Source: Pachyseris speciosa
Lineage: Eukaryota > Cnidaria > Anthozoa > Scleractinia > Pachyseridae
NCBI GenBank assembly: GCA_016490735.1
Contig: JAEMWC010000005.1
Location: 484,501-548,500 of the forward strand
Length of the DNA: 64,000 nt
Reading direction: 5' to 3'
Below are positions 22,641-34,133 of this stretch, piece after piece. Every line of letters begins with the position of its first letter. Within the stretch, counting starts at the first letter, position 1. The notes below the pieces were generated by a model. That model was not told the DNA's origin. It saw only the letters and a list, made by a program, of their open reading frames with translations, and did not search any database. A program made the translations under genes and the position numbers.

Positions 22641-25600
22641 ATGGTTTTGTGTTGTGCTAACGTTTCTTCTCACAAGCAGGACAGCGCTTGGTCGTGGTTT
22701 ATTTGCTTTTGTTCTACAGTATGCATGATTCTCACCATTGGCTATTCTTTCGCTTTCGGAGTTCTTTTTCCCGTGCTCATGGATTCTTTCAACGAAAGCC
22801 GAGAACGAACAGGTAAGTTTAAGTAACGTTTAGTGGGAAGCGACCGGTACACTCGATCGTGAATGATTCGTTCAGTTGTGTTTTGAGCTGAATGCTCATA
22901 AATTTTCTAATCTGTAAAATAACTGTAACTCTAACTACAACAAGATCTCTTGTCAGAGAACTTCAATCGAAACCCGTTGTCCTTCACTGTAGATACAGCT
23001 TAAGTTAATTTCCATCAGCTGACGCTTGAAGCATGGCGAGCTCATCATTATTTACATATTTAACACATTAATTAATCACCACAAAGATTCGTAATGGCAC
23101 AAATTAGAGCTGCAGAACTGGTAGCAAAAAAATATTTCTTGCTGGAACTTGACACTCCGAACCACTGCGAGGAGGGGGGGGGGGGTGGGGGGGGGAGTCT
23201 CTCGACAATCCCGTGTTCCCGTTGTATCAATGGTAACAGTATCATAAATATTTCATAGGACTGGATAGAGCCCTGTTCACAAGCCGGCACCAATAACGCT
23301 GCATCCTTTTCTATACCCTTGCTATACTCTTTTCGACGATAGCAATAGAAACCGCAGACAACATGTCTGGTTTAAAACTTTAATTCCGTTATCTCAAAAT
23401 TTTTACCTGGCTCCTGCTATCAAGACCTTTCCTACAGCCTGAAAAGATATCCCATGCAGACAGAGCCTCTCTGTATAGCCACCTTCCACTCCCACCCCCT
23501 CCCCCCATTTATGGACTCTGGACAATTCTTGAGAGGAAATATTTTACGGAAATTTCAGTTGGTCGTTTCCGGAGATTACGAAAGAGAGATAGTTATTTGT
23601 CATACCATGCAAAGTAAACTCTTCGAAACGCTGCTTTGAAACAAAATGGAAAATACAAAAATTCCTCACGTGGACTAGGTTTATAAACGTGAAAATGATG
23701 ACTGCTTCTTTATAGCAGCATTGTGTATCGTATAGCCGTTTGCGTGCCGTGATGTCGTGAATGAACGGCACGAGTTTTATCTCTGGTACGAAAAGCCGGA
23801 TGAGTCAGTGTACTCGAACTGCCCGGGTCAAAGTCTAATTCAGTTGCAATGAAAACAGTTGAAATTTGTGTACAATAGAACAATCCTTCAGTTTTTATTC
23901 GGTTGCATACCTCGCAAGCTTCCGTGGTTATGGTGGTTGCTTGCTTGGAAAGGGAAGAAAAAAAATAATGATTGTTTACACTGCTACAAAGTTTTCGGCA
24001 AACGGCAAACGTCATAATCTCGATTACGTTTTGTCAATGGAATTATAGACTGCGAGTAGTTTCTAATTTCGGTGATGGATTGTGCGGCAGGTGAAAGACA
24101 CGCGCGCGCGCGAAGTTGCGAGAATTTTCGGCGCTCCCCTCGCGTCGCGTCTCCTCGCAACTTGGCGCGCGCGCGTGTCTTCCGCTCGCCTTACAATCCA
24201 CCGAAATTAGAAACTACTCGCAGTCTAATATAAAGGTATGGAAACTATGGAAATCACTGCAATTGTGCCTCATGCGAAACTGTCCACCTACTCACAGGAA
24301 CTGCAAACAGGAAACAGAAAAAGCAATCTGAAAATCGTCGTCAGATATAATTACATCTCCCGTGGTGCGAGTCTGGAGCGAGCGCGGAAATAAAAAAGCA
24401 ATACCAGCTACGATCATGTGTGAGTCTCGCGGGGAATACTCGTAGCTCGCGCATTCAGTCAGCGCTCTTGTTTTTCGTCTTCTTCAGTAAATTTGAAGAG
24501 CAAACCGGCAGTTTTTCAGTGTAATGATTATGCAGTGTCATTGTTAAGTTTCCTACTGTCGGATGTACGAATTCCACCCTCATACCACCCGTGCGCAGTA
24601 CTGCCGTGGAGGGGTAGAGTAGTGAGTAGTGCGTAGTGGGGAGGAGGGGGATGAGGAAGTAGAATACTCATTTTTTTCAGAGATGTCGAATTCATTCCTA
24701 ACACGTGAACCTAAATTTCTCATAGCCTGGGTAAGCTCCATCACATTGGCTGTATTTCTGTTCCTTGGTCCCGTCATGGGCGCCTTCGTGAACCGCTATG
24801 GATGCCGTGTGGCGACCATCGTGGGATGTCTGTGCTGTGCAGTTGGTCTTGCACTGGGATCTCTAGCTCCAAACATTGTTGTTCTTTACCTTGCTTTTAG
24901 TGTTCCCTTTGGACTAGGCGTCTCTTTTGTTTACATCGCTGCGCCTGTGACTGTCACTTGGTATTTCAGCAAGAGGCGCTCGGTTGCTCTCGGCTTTGTC
25001 ACCGCGGGCCAGGGACTGGGGACAATGATTCTTGGTCCAACTCTACAAGCGTTAGTGGACATTTTTGACTGGAGAAACACTTCGCTTATAATGGCGGGTG
25101 CATTGGCCCTTTCGTCAGTTACTGGATGCTTCATTAAAGGTGACGATAAAGCCATTGTGGCTTCACCTAGTCAAGGCGCTAAGAAATCCAGGAAATTCAG
25201 CTGGAATCTTTCCGTTTGGAAGAGTCCGAGATTTCTTGTGCTGTTAGTGATGGCCGGTATTACTAACTTTACTCGGATGATACCCTATGTTCACCTGGTG
25301 AGTCATTTTTTTTTTTGCGGAACATTTTTCGGTGCAATTACAACTAAGTAAAGTTACAAAATAACGCAGTCTTTCTGTTCGGCATAACGCGAGTCATTTA
25401 GCTGTTTTCCACCTGTCTCTGGAACAACACCCTTAAAACGTGATATGAGCTTTACAGCCCTGGCAACCGAGGACACAAATGTTTCCCCTGTTTGCCCGCC
25501 TGCTCAGCATTTGTCGCGGACACAAAATTTGTGTCCTCAACAAATGTTTCCTATGCAGTTTGTACCGTATGGAAACACAACATTTGCGTAGTGTCCCGTT

Positions 25601-28600
25601 CGTTTGCTCACCCAAGAAACATCATGAGCAACAATGTGTCCGCAACAATGTGTCTTCGTTTGCCAGGGCCGTTAGGTTGTAAAGGTGCGAAAAGTGGGAA
25701 TGTCCTATTTTTGCCAAGCTTACAATTACGTAAGTGAATAAGACGCAGCAAATATTATTGGTCGTAAATGACAATTAGCCTGTCAGTAAGAGCTTTGAGT
25801 TCTGCCTGCCGGTATAACGAAATGAGTCGACATTTGCATTCAACGGCATGTTCATGCCAGTACGAAGGTCTGGTTCGCTTGACGTAAAAAGATTCCAACC
25901 ACAGCAACAACAACAACAACAACAATACTTTATTTTTCACATTTCCTTCTTACATTTCCTCCTTAAAGGTACTTATTAAGGTATTTGTATGTTCAGCTAA
26001 GCCAAATACTGATGACAATGATGGAAATGCCTAGCGCCTGAATAAACCATATAGTTTTCTTGTTAGACACTATTCTTGTTAAGTTTCATTTTCATTTTCG
26101 TTTACAGTTTCATTTCGGAAGGCGACAGGGCGCCTTTCGCTCAGCCATGACGTTAAACTCCCCTCAAAAGTCCCTGTTCGAAACTCAGTTCGCAGAACCC
26201 TGTAGTGAAACTAGCCATCGTGGCAGGCGCTGGATAGGGAAAGGGAAGGAGGGAAAAAGGGCGCGCGTACGAGGGCACGCTCGCCCCCCCCCCCCCCTCC
26301 CCCCCACCCCTTTCCTTTTCTAGCGCCTGCCACGATGGCTATAGTGAAACTAGCATGAGTTCTGGATCAGAAGTATGGTTAGTCACGCAGTGAACGAATC
26401 AAAACACAGCACAGTAAGGTGTAACCAACTGGAAATTGGAAACTAACCTGCGTGGCAAGCGCTGGGAGAATGCTGGGTATGAGTTGGTGCGCGCGCGAGG
26501 GAAGAGACGGGTTTGAGAGAGAACCCCTGCCAAAGGTTTCTCTTTGCCTCGCGCCTCTTCTCGCGTGTCTTCTCTCTTGTGCTCACGGGCTAACTCGCGC
26601 CCTTAATCCAGCGCCTGCGCCCTCAAGAGCCATTCTATTACTAATTAAATAAAACATAGAGCCATTCTTTTTTGCCTGTGGACAAAAAGTCTCTAATCTA
26701 GTAGCTGGGTTTGTATCTACTTCCAACAAATAGTCAACTAGGTAGACGCAAACCAATACAGATATCACTTTTACCATTCAGTGATTAAGGCTCTGGTGCA
26801 TATTTGTGCCTGATAGAGACCCTCAAACTAACAAAACAACCTGATTTACAAATGTAAAGAACATCAGACCTGGATGCAGTTACCTTGCTAGTATGACTGT
26901 ACAGCCGACTACAATTACATGCTCAGTGACCTGGCCATAGAATAGAAACGAGACTGGTGGTGACCTTGTTTTGATACACACGTCACTGCCCTTTTCATGT
27001 AAATCATGTTCTTATGCTACCTAGTCCACATTTGCATGAGTGAGAAAGACAGAGAGGTCACCTGCAGCATCGCTTCCATTCAAAGGCCTGGTCACTAAAT
27101 ACAGAACTGCATAGTAGACTATTCACGACTGTTTCAGGGTTCTGACTTTCTTAACTCTGTGGGAAACGATATGTGAGATTTGTATTGTTTTGTTTCCAGA
27201 TAAAATACTGCGACGATCTTGGAATTCCCGCAGAAGACAGTTCTACGCTTTTTTTGTTCCTTGGATCATTTGCAGCGTGTGGTCGCCTTGCAGCCGGTTT
27301 TCTTTGCGACCTCAGCTACATAAACTCCCAGTTTCTTTACCAGTCAGCCGTTCTTGTGTCCGGGGCCTCTACCATGCTCCTAACTGTGGCAAAAACATAC
27401 CCTACGCTTGCTGCCGTGGTAGTTTTTTTCGGTTTCGCTGATGGTCTGATGGTGTCGACCTTCATTATCGAGCTGTTTAAGTCCGTGAAGGAAACTCAAA
27501 GAGCTCCTTGTCTTGGTTTCTGTTTGATGATGGCTGGTGTTTTTGTATTTTGTAGCCCCCCTTTATCTGGTGAGTATTTTTTACCCTAAACTCTCCAACC
27601 CTTTTAACTTTTAACTTTTAACTTTTAACTTTTATCATGTTTTTATCTTATTTCTAATACTTATTTCTTGCTGTTATATTGTATTGTTAGTTAATCACTA
27701 GTCTTAATTTTTATAAATTGTAATTATCACACGGCATGTCTGAAAACCAGCTTGCTGAGCCATTTACCGTGTTTAAATAAAGTTGATTAGATTAACCCTA
27801 GGCGTTCAGGCTTCTTGGTCATTGGCTGGACCGCTGACCAAAAATACTCGGAGGGACTCCGGGTATGAGGTTGAAGCTCAGTGTAAAACACGTGGATGTA
27901 AAAACTACAGTCAAACCTCTATTAAGCGGTCACCTCTATTAAGCGGACGCAGTCACACCTCTATTAAGCGGTCACGTTGTCAATTATCATGCGATATTTT
28001 GACACCACAAAAGGCAAATCATCCGGGGGGGGGGTACTCCCTTATATGTGCTCTATAGGTATGTGCGGCCCCAAAGGATATGGTTTTTTAGCCTTTTTGG
28101 TCTGAAATAGGGTATCGATTTTGACCATTTTGGTCTGAAATAGGGTATCGATTTTGACCATTTTGGTCTGAAATAGGGTATGGTTTGTGCACTGTAGTCT
28201 TGAATTGGGTATGTTTTTTAGAAGAAGCTACTTTTTCATCTTTAGGCGATAAGACCATTAACAAAAGCCCTTCTTTTTTGTCTTTTAATTATGCTTACAC
28301 CAACCGTGTACGTGAAATAGGTCTGAAATAGGGTATCGAATTTTCAGTCAGGTCTGAAATAGGGTAGGGATTTCAGGAAGCGGGCCGCACACCCCCACCC
28401 AATTTTTCTTGGAGCACCCCCTCGGGGCAAATCATGACCCGAGATTCTCTTAACAGCTCATCAAACAACATAATATGCATGTAATCAGCATAAGAGTGGT
28501 TCATAATGAATGTGTTTAATATATGCGGTTTACAAGAAAGACGATTGCCTTACAACCAACATTAGAACTATAGGCATGAACTTCCTTGAACATGCAATTA

Positions 28601-31600
28601 CTCGACGTTTTTCTCATATTTTGTGTTACTGTTGCTGTTAACCGATACAATATACTGTAAACATACCATACATACCATTTTAAGCGGTCTATTAAGCGGA
28701 CAGTTGGTTCTTTCCCGAGGGTGACGCTTAATAGAGGTTTGACTGTATGAGGAGACTGGTACTAGTGTTGGATCGTTTACGTAGACGGAAGATCAAAAAC
28801 ATTTCATTTTTTCGGTATTTTCAAGGCCCGTAGAACCCGGGGAGGGGGGGGGGGGGTACTCGAAGTATATATGATGGAGGGGTCCGACGGAGCTTCATAT
28901 TGCAAACCCCAAAAAATACACGAGCCTGAAATTTTAGACCCAAAAAAATACCTGGCATCAAAATATCCTACCCAAGAAATACAAGACTTAAATACCTCAA
29001 TACTGATTTATTCAATCAAACAGTCGCACACGTCGCTGGCCCCCCTGGGCCGTAAAGTAGCTCTTTATTAATTCTGCTTCGTCTCTAACATCTTTCCCAA
29101 CACAACATACTATCACTACCATTGTTAAGCGTTCCGTGTCTTCCCAAACGATACTACAATCCTACACTAGTTTCTGCAGTGGGGCATAGAGAGAGATGGG
29201 ACGAATACGATTCTTATACGGGAATTAATCACGAACGAAGTTTAAATGTGCAAAAGGTCATCCGTTCACGGTGCTAGAAGCTTTAGGCGCGGTAGCCTGA
29301 GCCATGATTGAGATTGAAAGAAGTACAGAAGGTTTGGATTGAATTATGAAGAGTGGACCGGAAACTCGGCAAATTAACCTGCAAAACAAATGCCTCTTGC
29401 ATCAGAAGATCTCAGAAGTGCTCTTCATTCGAAGTTCTTTTCATCTAGGAGCTGTTATTATTGTTCCACTTAACAATTAGATTATGAGCTCGAGATTTCT
29501 ATCGCGTTATAGCTGATAAGGGCGCAACTCTATCTCTCAGCTATCACGCATAGAAATCTGTACGGGTCCGCAAATGATCCCAGGACCGCAAATGATCCCG
29601 GACCGCAAATGATCCCCAAAATGGACCGCAAATGATCCCGGACCGCAAATGATCCCCATATTGGACCGCAAATGATCCGAGCAAAAAATAAGGAATGGCA
29701 TGGATTGATATAAAAATGACACACAAAAAACACGTTGTATCATTTTGTGAGAATTATTCCATAGTTCTTTTCTTTTTTCTTTTTTTTTTTGTTCGTTTTT
29801 AGTGGAAAATCTGTGATCTTGCGTGACGTTCTGTCTGTTTGTTGATTTCAGGACGCCGGCTGCATAGCACAGTAATTGATTTTGTAAAGACACTTGTTGT
29901 GATCGTGGACTGCGAGTTTCGCTTCATGTCTTCTGTTTATTGTGTTGTACACCCAGGACGTTCCAGAACATGCTTAATCAGATTTCATTTCTGTCGGGTA
30001 AATGATCAACGCTTCGGTGCACGTGCCCGATTTCAGTGAAAATCGAGCATGTATAAATTAGCCTGGAAACAGGCTCCGCAGTGGGATTTTAAAGGAGCGA
30101 AAAGAAGGATCGTGGCGAAAAAATCGGCGAGCGAAGCCTGCTTGGCTAGCCAAATATTTTTTTTTTTTTTTTTTTTTTTGGCCACGTTCCTTATTTTCGC
30201 TCCTTAACCCCACTGCGGAGCCTGGTCCCAGGCTAGTATAATTCAATTGTATAATCACAAATACAACGGATAATTCAAATTCACACATACCCGTAAAGAA
30301 ATAACTGAAAAATTCCGCAGTTGATTTCGTTATCTTTTGAAATAAAAGTCTTTTGTTCACTGAGCACTCTCATTTAAAATTGTACTCAGAATACTAGAAG
30401 TGTTTCTTTCTCACATTCATGGGATTAGCCGACTGGCCTGTGGCAGGCGAGAAACGCGGTGATGTGGTTGAAATCGGAGCAGGGGTCAAAGATCATCCGA
30501 AACTTGTCACCGTCGTGTGCTGTGACTCCCACGCTTTCGGAAAATATGGCTAAACTGTCTTGTTCTTATTTCATTGGAATCATTTGTGAACGTTCTTGGA
30601 GTTACTAAAGATAAGAACAAACACAAAGATCTCTAAAGACGGAAGGAAAAACGAGATAGGTTTGGATCCTGGTGTGATAACACTGATTGACTGCTTCACA
30701 TCAGTCTGATTGTGTGACCACGTTTACCTTTTTAAAATTAATCAGATGATGATAGTTGTGAACCATGATTTAAGGCTTTGATAAAAATATTCGCAATTCA
30801 TGCCAATTCCCTATCCACACCATTTCACCATCCATGCCATTCCCTCTTTTTTGTTCGGGATCATTTGCGGTCCGACATGGTGCAATATGGGGATCATTTG
30901 CGGTCCGGGATCATTTGCGGTCCGGGATCATTTGCGGTCCTGGGATCATTTGCGGACCCGTACAAATCGAGAGCGAATTATCTAATTGTTTTAGTATAAA
31001 TTTACTAGTCGTTAAACGCAGAAAAAGTAAACTATCTAAATCCTCCTCGCAGACAGTTCGAAAACGCGAAGACGCGGCCGTCATGTTGTTGGCAACCGCT
31101 AATCTTTATTTATTTAACGATTAGATTATGAACTAGCCTGCGAAGCAGTCGATTCCTTGCCAAACCGGCTGCGCGAAGAGATCGAGAAAGCGAGCGGGCG
31201 AGCGGGCGAACGAGCGTGACTGGGTTGAGCAAAAAAATAGGGAAGGCTACTAACCAATCAAAATGCGTCATTTCTCCCCTGAATGGCGTTCGGTGAAATG
31301 TGTGGGATTGAATGCAGGCGATTCCTTCGCCCCCCACCCCGTCCCCGCTTCTTCCCTTATTTTTTGCTCACCCCAGTCACTCTCGTTCGCCCGCTCGCTT
31401 GCTCGATCTCTCGGTGCAGCGTTTGGCAAGGAATCGACTGCATCGCAGGCTAATTATGAACTTGAGATTTCTATCGCGTGTTAGTATAAATCTACAAGCG
31501 TTCTATCACGAATGCCGTTCTGTTATTGGCTACGCTACTCGCTATCTATTCTGTGATATCTATCTTCTGTGATATCCATTCTGCGCGTTTTCGTGGTGTC

Positions 31601-34133
31601 TGCGAGGAGGATTTAGATAACTTACTTTTTTAGTTTTGAACGACTAGTAGATTTATACTAAAACAATTAGATTATTCGCTCTCGATTCCTATGCGTGATA
31701 GCTGATTCGGGCTGCGTCCTCATCAGCTATCAGGCGATGGAAATCTCCAGCTCATAATCTAATTGTTAAATAGCTGCTGAGGGCGCAGCCCAAATCAGCT
31801 ATCACGCATACAAATCTAGAGAGAATAATCTAATTGTTTTAGTACAAATCTACTACCGTAAAAGCTCTATTAAGGCCCCCTCTCTAATAAGCCCCCCGTT
31901 TGGAAGTCGGTTTTGTAATAAGCCCCCGTCTCTAATAAGCCCCCCTAACCCTTTTGGGACATGAGATTTTCTAATTAGTCCCCCTTATTTCCTCTTGCGA
32001 AATCTCCTTCATGTCGCCCACTTGGTTTGTTTTGAAGCAAATATACACTCAAACACGTAATACTGTTGGCTGCTCTTTATTAGATAATAAAATCTCACCG
32101 TAGTTGTTTGAGTTTTATACCAAAAATGTTTTAAGACGAAAACAGGATGTTTAAGATTTGAAATAAGCCCCCCCCCCCCCCCCCTCTATTAAGTCCCCCT
32201 CTCTAATAATCCTCCGCTCCCCGTTAATGAGACCTAAAATTAAATAAGCCCCCGGGGGCTTAATAGAGCTTTTACGACAATCGTTCAAAACTAAACAAGT
32301 AAATTTTCTAAGTCCTCCTCGCAGACACTTCGAAAACGCGAAGAAGTGGCCGCCATGTTGTTGACAACCGCTACTCACTATCTATCACAGAGTAGATAGC
32401 GAATAGCGTAGCCAATCAGAGAACGGCTTCGTGACGGAACGCTAGTGGATTTATACTAAGAGAAAGTAGACTGCTAGCAATCTCTTTCTGGATAGTCAAC
32501 CCGTTATCCTCTCTTTTTGGAACACAAACAGTTTTAAGGAATTCTGGAAAGTCAGCATTAATTTTGTAAGAGAACACTCCTCAGTGTTTGGACAGGACTC
32601 GAACCTACGACTCTTCGCTGACTAATCTCTCCTCTAACCACGAGACACCACCACGTCGCTGGTTGAACAAACCTCAATTTTTAAACATAATATAATTCAT
32701 GAGCTTATACTACACTATGTAGTAAACCTATACAATCACTAGCTAAGAAATATTTAAGAAATGGTCGATCATCAAGCTAACCATTTAAAATCGGTGCTTA
32801 GGCCTAATCACTGATTCACTGTAGATCAGTGATGTTCCATGCAGACTCTTTTAATTATCTAATTGTACAATTACCCGTCGTCTTGTTCTTCAGTGGTGAG
32901 AAGCCGTCCCTGCTAGCGGTAGTTCCGAGTTCAAATCCAGTCCAAATAACATGGCATTTTTTTTTTTGTTCTTTTCTGAAAGGTCCTGGGGAACAGTGTT
33001 CTAAATTAACGATAATCGTAAATTCAAAGCAATTTAAGAATTAGCGATAATCATTAATTCAAAGAGGAGATGATATGTTGGGATAGTAGGGAGTGCACGC
33101 CAATAGCGCGACGAGACTGGTAAAACCTGAAGTGAATGCGCTGAGAGGAGACTGGGGGAGAGCCTCCAGTAGTCTAAGGCCCCGTTTATATGGAGAAAAG
33201 TTGTCCCGGGTAGAAGGGTCACCCTCCTAGGCGAGTCAACTTTACCGAGCATTTATATGAGAAAAAATTGACCCTTTTGCCCGAGCCAGCAGCACTCCCG
33301 CATGCTCTGATTGTCTCACCTTGACCCGAGTTGACCCGGCTAGGCGAGCCAAAGTGTTTATATGGAGAAAAGTTGGCTCGGCTAGGAGGGTGACCCTACC
33401 ATCGAAAGAGGGTGACCCGGCTAGGAGGGTCACCCTTCTAGCCGAGCCAACAGTTTGTTTCTCATGTAAACGGTTCGCCAAGTTTTGTAAGGAAATGTAT
33501 GAAAAGTTGGCTCGCTCAGGGTAGCTCGGGTAGGCGGGTGACCCCTCTACCCGGGACAACTTTTCTCCATATAAACGGTGCCTGAGGAGAAAGAGATATT
33601 GTGAATTACAAGCTCCCAGTGTTCTCGACAGGAACTACAGATTTTTCCTATATCTCAGCTTTTCGTCATTTACCGATCACTAAATCCTATTCTTTTGTGT
33701 GGTTAAAGCCATCTCTTGTTGTTTGTGCGGGTTTTTCACCTTTGTTTATTCTCCTGATGCCCTTTTGTGTATTAATTACCCAGGTTTCATAGCGGACAAG
33801 TTTGGAAACTACGTGCCCGCATTCCTCATGGCAGGCGGTATCGACGTCCTTGGTTCTTTTCTTCCCTTTGTTCTTCTTTGTATTGAGCGGAAAAATAAAA
33901 GCGACCACGATCCACTGAATTACCTGGAAGAGCTGATGGACAAGGAACAAGAAGAGGTTGCGAAGGCAGCAGTCAAAAGCAGCGATGTCTCCAAAGCAAC
34001 TTCTTTAGTTGAGTTAGATTCTCTTAGTCCGGTAACTGTAAATGTAAGGACTTCTTCTGTTCGTGCTACGCATAAAAGGCCAGTTTCGTTTATGTGGGCC
34101 ATGGAAAGTCCGTTTAACCCTTCACCTTCTTAG
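22641..34133 (+). CDS. MCT-like MFS transporter (SLC16 family), copy C, complete
   Basis: Predicted 487-aa membrane transporter of the monocarboxylate-transporter type; substrate unknown. Exons: 22641-22812, 24726-25297, 27200-27569 and 33784-34133, with GT-AG introns; total 1464 nt in frame. Start: first ATG in frame, giving MVLCCANVSSHKQD; a GTG at 22629 is not needed. Exon 1 has DSAWSWF (TM1) and ends in RERT. Exon 2 has AWVSSI, helices 2-6 and WYFSKRRSVALGFVTAGQG, the best match here to the MCT KRR..A.G loop. Exon 3 is 370 nt with IKYCDDLGIPAEDS and the helix-8 GR. Exon 4 encodes GFIADKFGNYVP, the final helices, and a cytoplasmic tail with KEQEEVAKAA ending FNPSPS. The tail shares little with copy B. 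The 6.2-kb third intron is packed with nested transposons. Confidence 0.9.
24047..24226. mobile_element. 180-bp MITE, AGACTGCGAGTAG ends
   Basis: Inverted ends AGACTGCGAGTAGTTTCTAA and the complement TTAGAAACTACTCGCAGTCT, with an inner GC-rich hairpin of alternating CG. A fragment of the same family lies at 54753-54870, and a relative with CTGCGAGCAGTCC ends at 54218-54343. It is non-coding and is in copy C intron 1. Confidence 0.8.
25456..25671. mobile_element. ~215-bp TIR element, GCCCTGGCAA ends
   Basis: Left GCCCTGGCAACCGAGGACAC and right GTGTCTTCGTTTGCCAGGGC are inverted with a few mismatches. The interior repeats ACAAATGTTTCC / TGTGTCC words. It is non-coding and is in copy C intron 2. 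Confidence 0.6.
26212..26341. mobile_element. 130-bp MITE, TAGCC ends, 9-bp target duplication
   Basis: Inverted ends TAGCCATCGTGGCAGGCGCT with a C-run/GC-rich centre. The flanks TAGTGAAAC are identical at 26203-26211 and 26342-26350. A decayed relative without clear ends lies at 26445-26620. The 9-bp duplication fits Mutator-like elements. Confidence 0.85.
27600..27787 (+). mobile_element. LINE 3' tail (5'-truncated)
   Basis: TTTAAC pentamer-like repeats, then AT-rich sequence and CTTGCTGAGCCATTTACCGT followed by GTTTAAATAAAG, the familiar end of a CR1/L2-like non-LTR element. There is no coding part. It starts 30 bp after the splice donor of copy C exon 3. Confidence 0.6.
27907..28745. mobile_element. 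Mariner/Tigger-type TIR element, TA target duplication
   Basis: Left CAGTCAAACCTCTATTAAGC and right inverse GCTTAATAGAGGTTTGACTG, flanked by TA at 27905-27906 and 28746-28747. The word CCTCTATTAAGCGG is repeated three times near the left end and ATTAAGCGGAC near the right. There is no transposase. It was later split by the insertion 28023-28427. Confidence 0.85.
28023..28427. mobile_element. 405-bp insert with 8-bp target duplication, inside the Tigger-type element
   Basis: Ends CCGGGGGGGGGGTACTCC and GGAGCACCCCCTCGGGG are imperfect inverted repeats. CAAATCAT flanks it on both sides (28015-28022 and 28428-28435). The interior holds two and a half direct copies of a 34-bp unit containing GGTCTGAAATAGGGTATCG, with more diverged copies to 28370. 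It is non-coding. Confidence 0.85.
28835..29065. repeat. Relative of the GGGGGTACTC family
   Basis: Starts with a G-run followed by TACTCGAAGTATATATGATG, with CCCAAAAAATAC and CCCAAAAAAATACCTGG words. It resembles the left end of 28023-28427. The right end is not defined. Confidence 0.4.
29559..30964. mobile_element. 1.4-kb TIR element with arrays of a GGACCGCAAATGATCCC motif at both ends
   Basis: Left end TGTACGGGTCCGCAAATGAT followed by about six copies of the motif; the right end carries the same array inverted, ending CGGACCCGTACA. Flanks AATC at 29555-29558 and 30965-30968 form a 4-bp target duplication, and the neighbouring repeat copy at 31805-31825 shows the empty-site order. No transposase ORF. 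The outer arrays read ATTCCnTATTTTTTGCTC just inside on both sides. Confidence 0.85.
30059..30235. mobile_element. MITE with TAGCCTGG ends nested in the 1.4-kb element
   Basis: Left TAGCCTGGAAACAGGCTCCG and right CGGAGCCTGGTCCCAGGCTA are inverted; inner arms share CAGTGGG and GGAGCGAAAA; a poly-T run is at 30159-30179. It belongs with the TAGCC-ended family. The target duplication is imperfect (GTATAAAT against GTATAATT). Confidence 0.75.
31134..31452. mobile_element. 319-bp TAGCCTG-family MITE, 9-bp target duplication
   Basis: Ends TAGCCTGCGAAGCAGTCGAT and ATCGACTGCATCGCAGGCTA. Flanks ATTATGAAC are identical at 31125-31133 and 31453-31461. Inner arms share GATTCCTTGCCAAAC, CTCGATCTCT-like and GCCCGCTCGC words. 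It is non-coding. Confidence 0.85.
31855..32275. mobile_element. ~420-bp TIR element, CGTAAAAGCTCTATTAA ends
   Basis: Left CCGTAAAAGCTCTATTAAGG and right GGCTTAATAGAGCTTTTACG are inverted. The interior repeats CTCTAATAAGCCCCC several times. The organisation (tandem terminal words) parallels the element at 27907-28745, suggesting another mariner/Tigger-type MITE. Confidence 0.75.
33178..33582. mobile_element. 405-bp TIR element, CCGTTTATATGGAGAAAAG ends
   Basis: About 45-bp inverted ends (CGTTTATATGGAGAAAAGTT, GTCCCGGGTAGA, GGGTCACC). The same words recur internally in both orientations (33355-33460), making a multi-hairpin element. It is non-coding and lies 200 bp before copy C exon 4. Confidence 0.8.

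Larger units (their letters stand above)
29485..32460. repeat. Three copies of one repeat in alternating orientation, opened by four insertions
   Basis: Once the insertions at 29559, 31134 and 31855 are set aside, the remainder is one repeat present three times: plus (29485-31133), minus (31453-31760) and plus (31761-32460). Shared words include AACAATTAGATTATGA, CTGATTCGGGCTGCG-like, AATCCTCCTCGCAGACA and CCGTCATGTTGTTGGCAACC. The copies are non-coding. This fills half of intron 3 of transporter copy C. Confidence 0.75.

Noticed and set aside
29559..29700. Regular 17-bp repeats that could suggest a CRISPR array
   Set aside because: The same array is present inverted at the other end of a transposon with a target duplication; these are terminal motifs.
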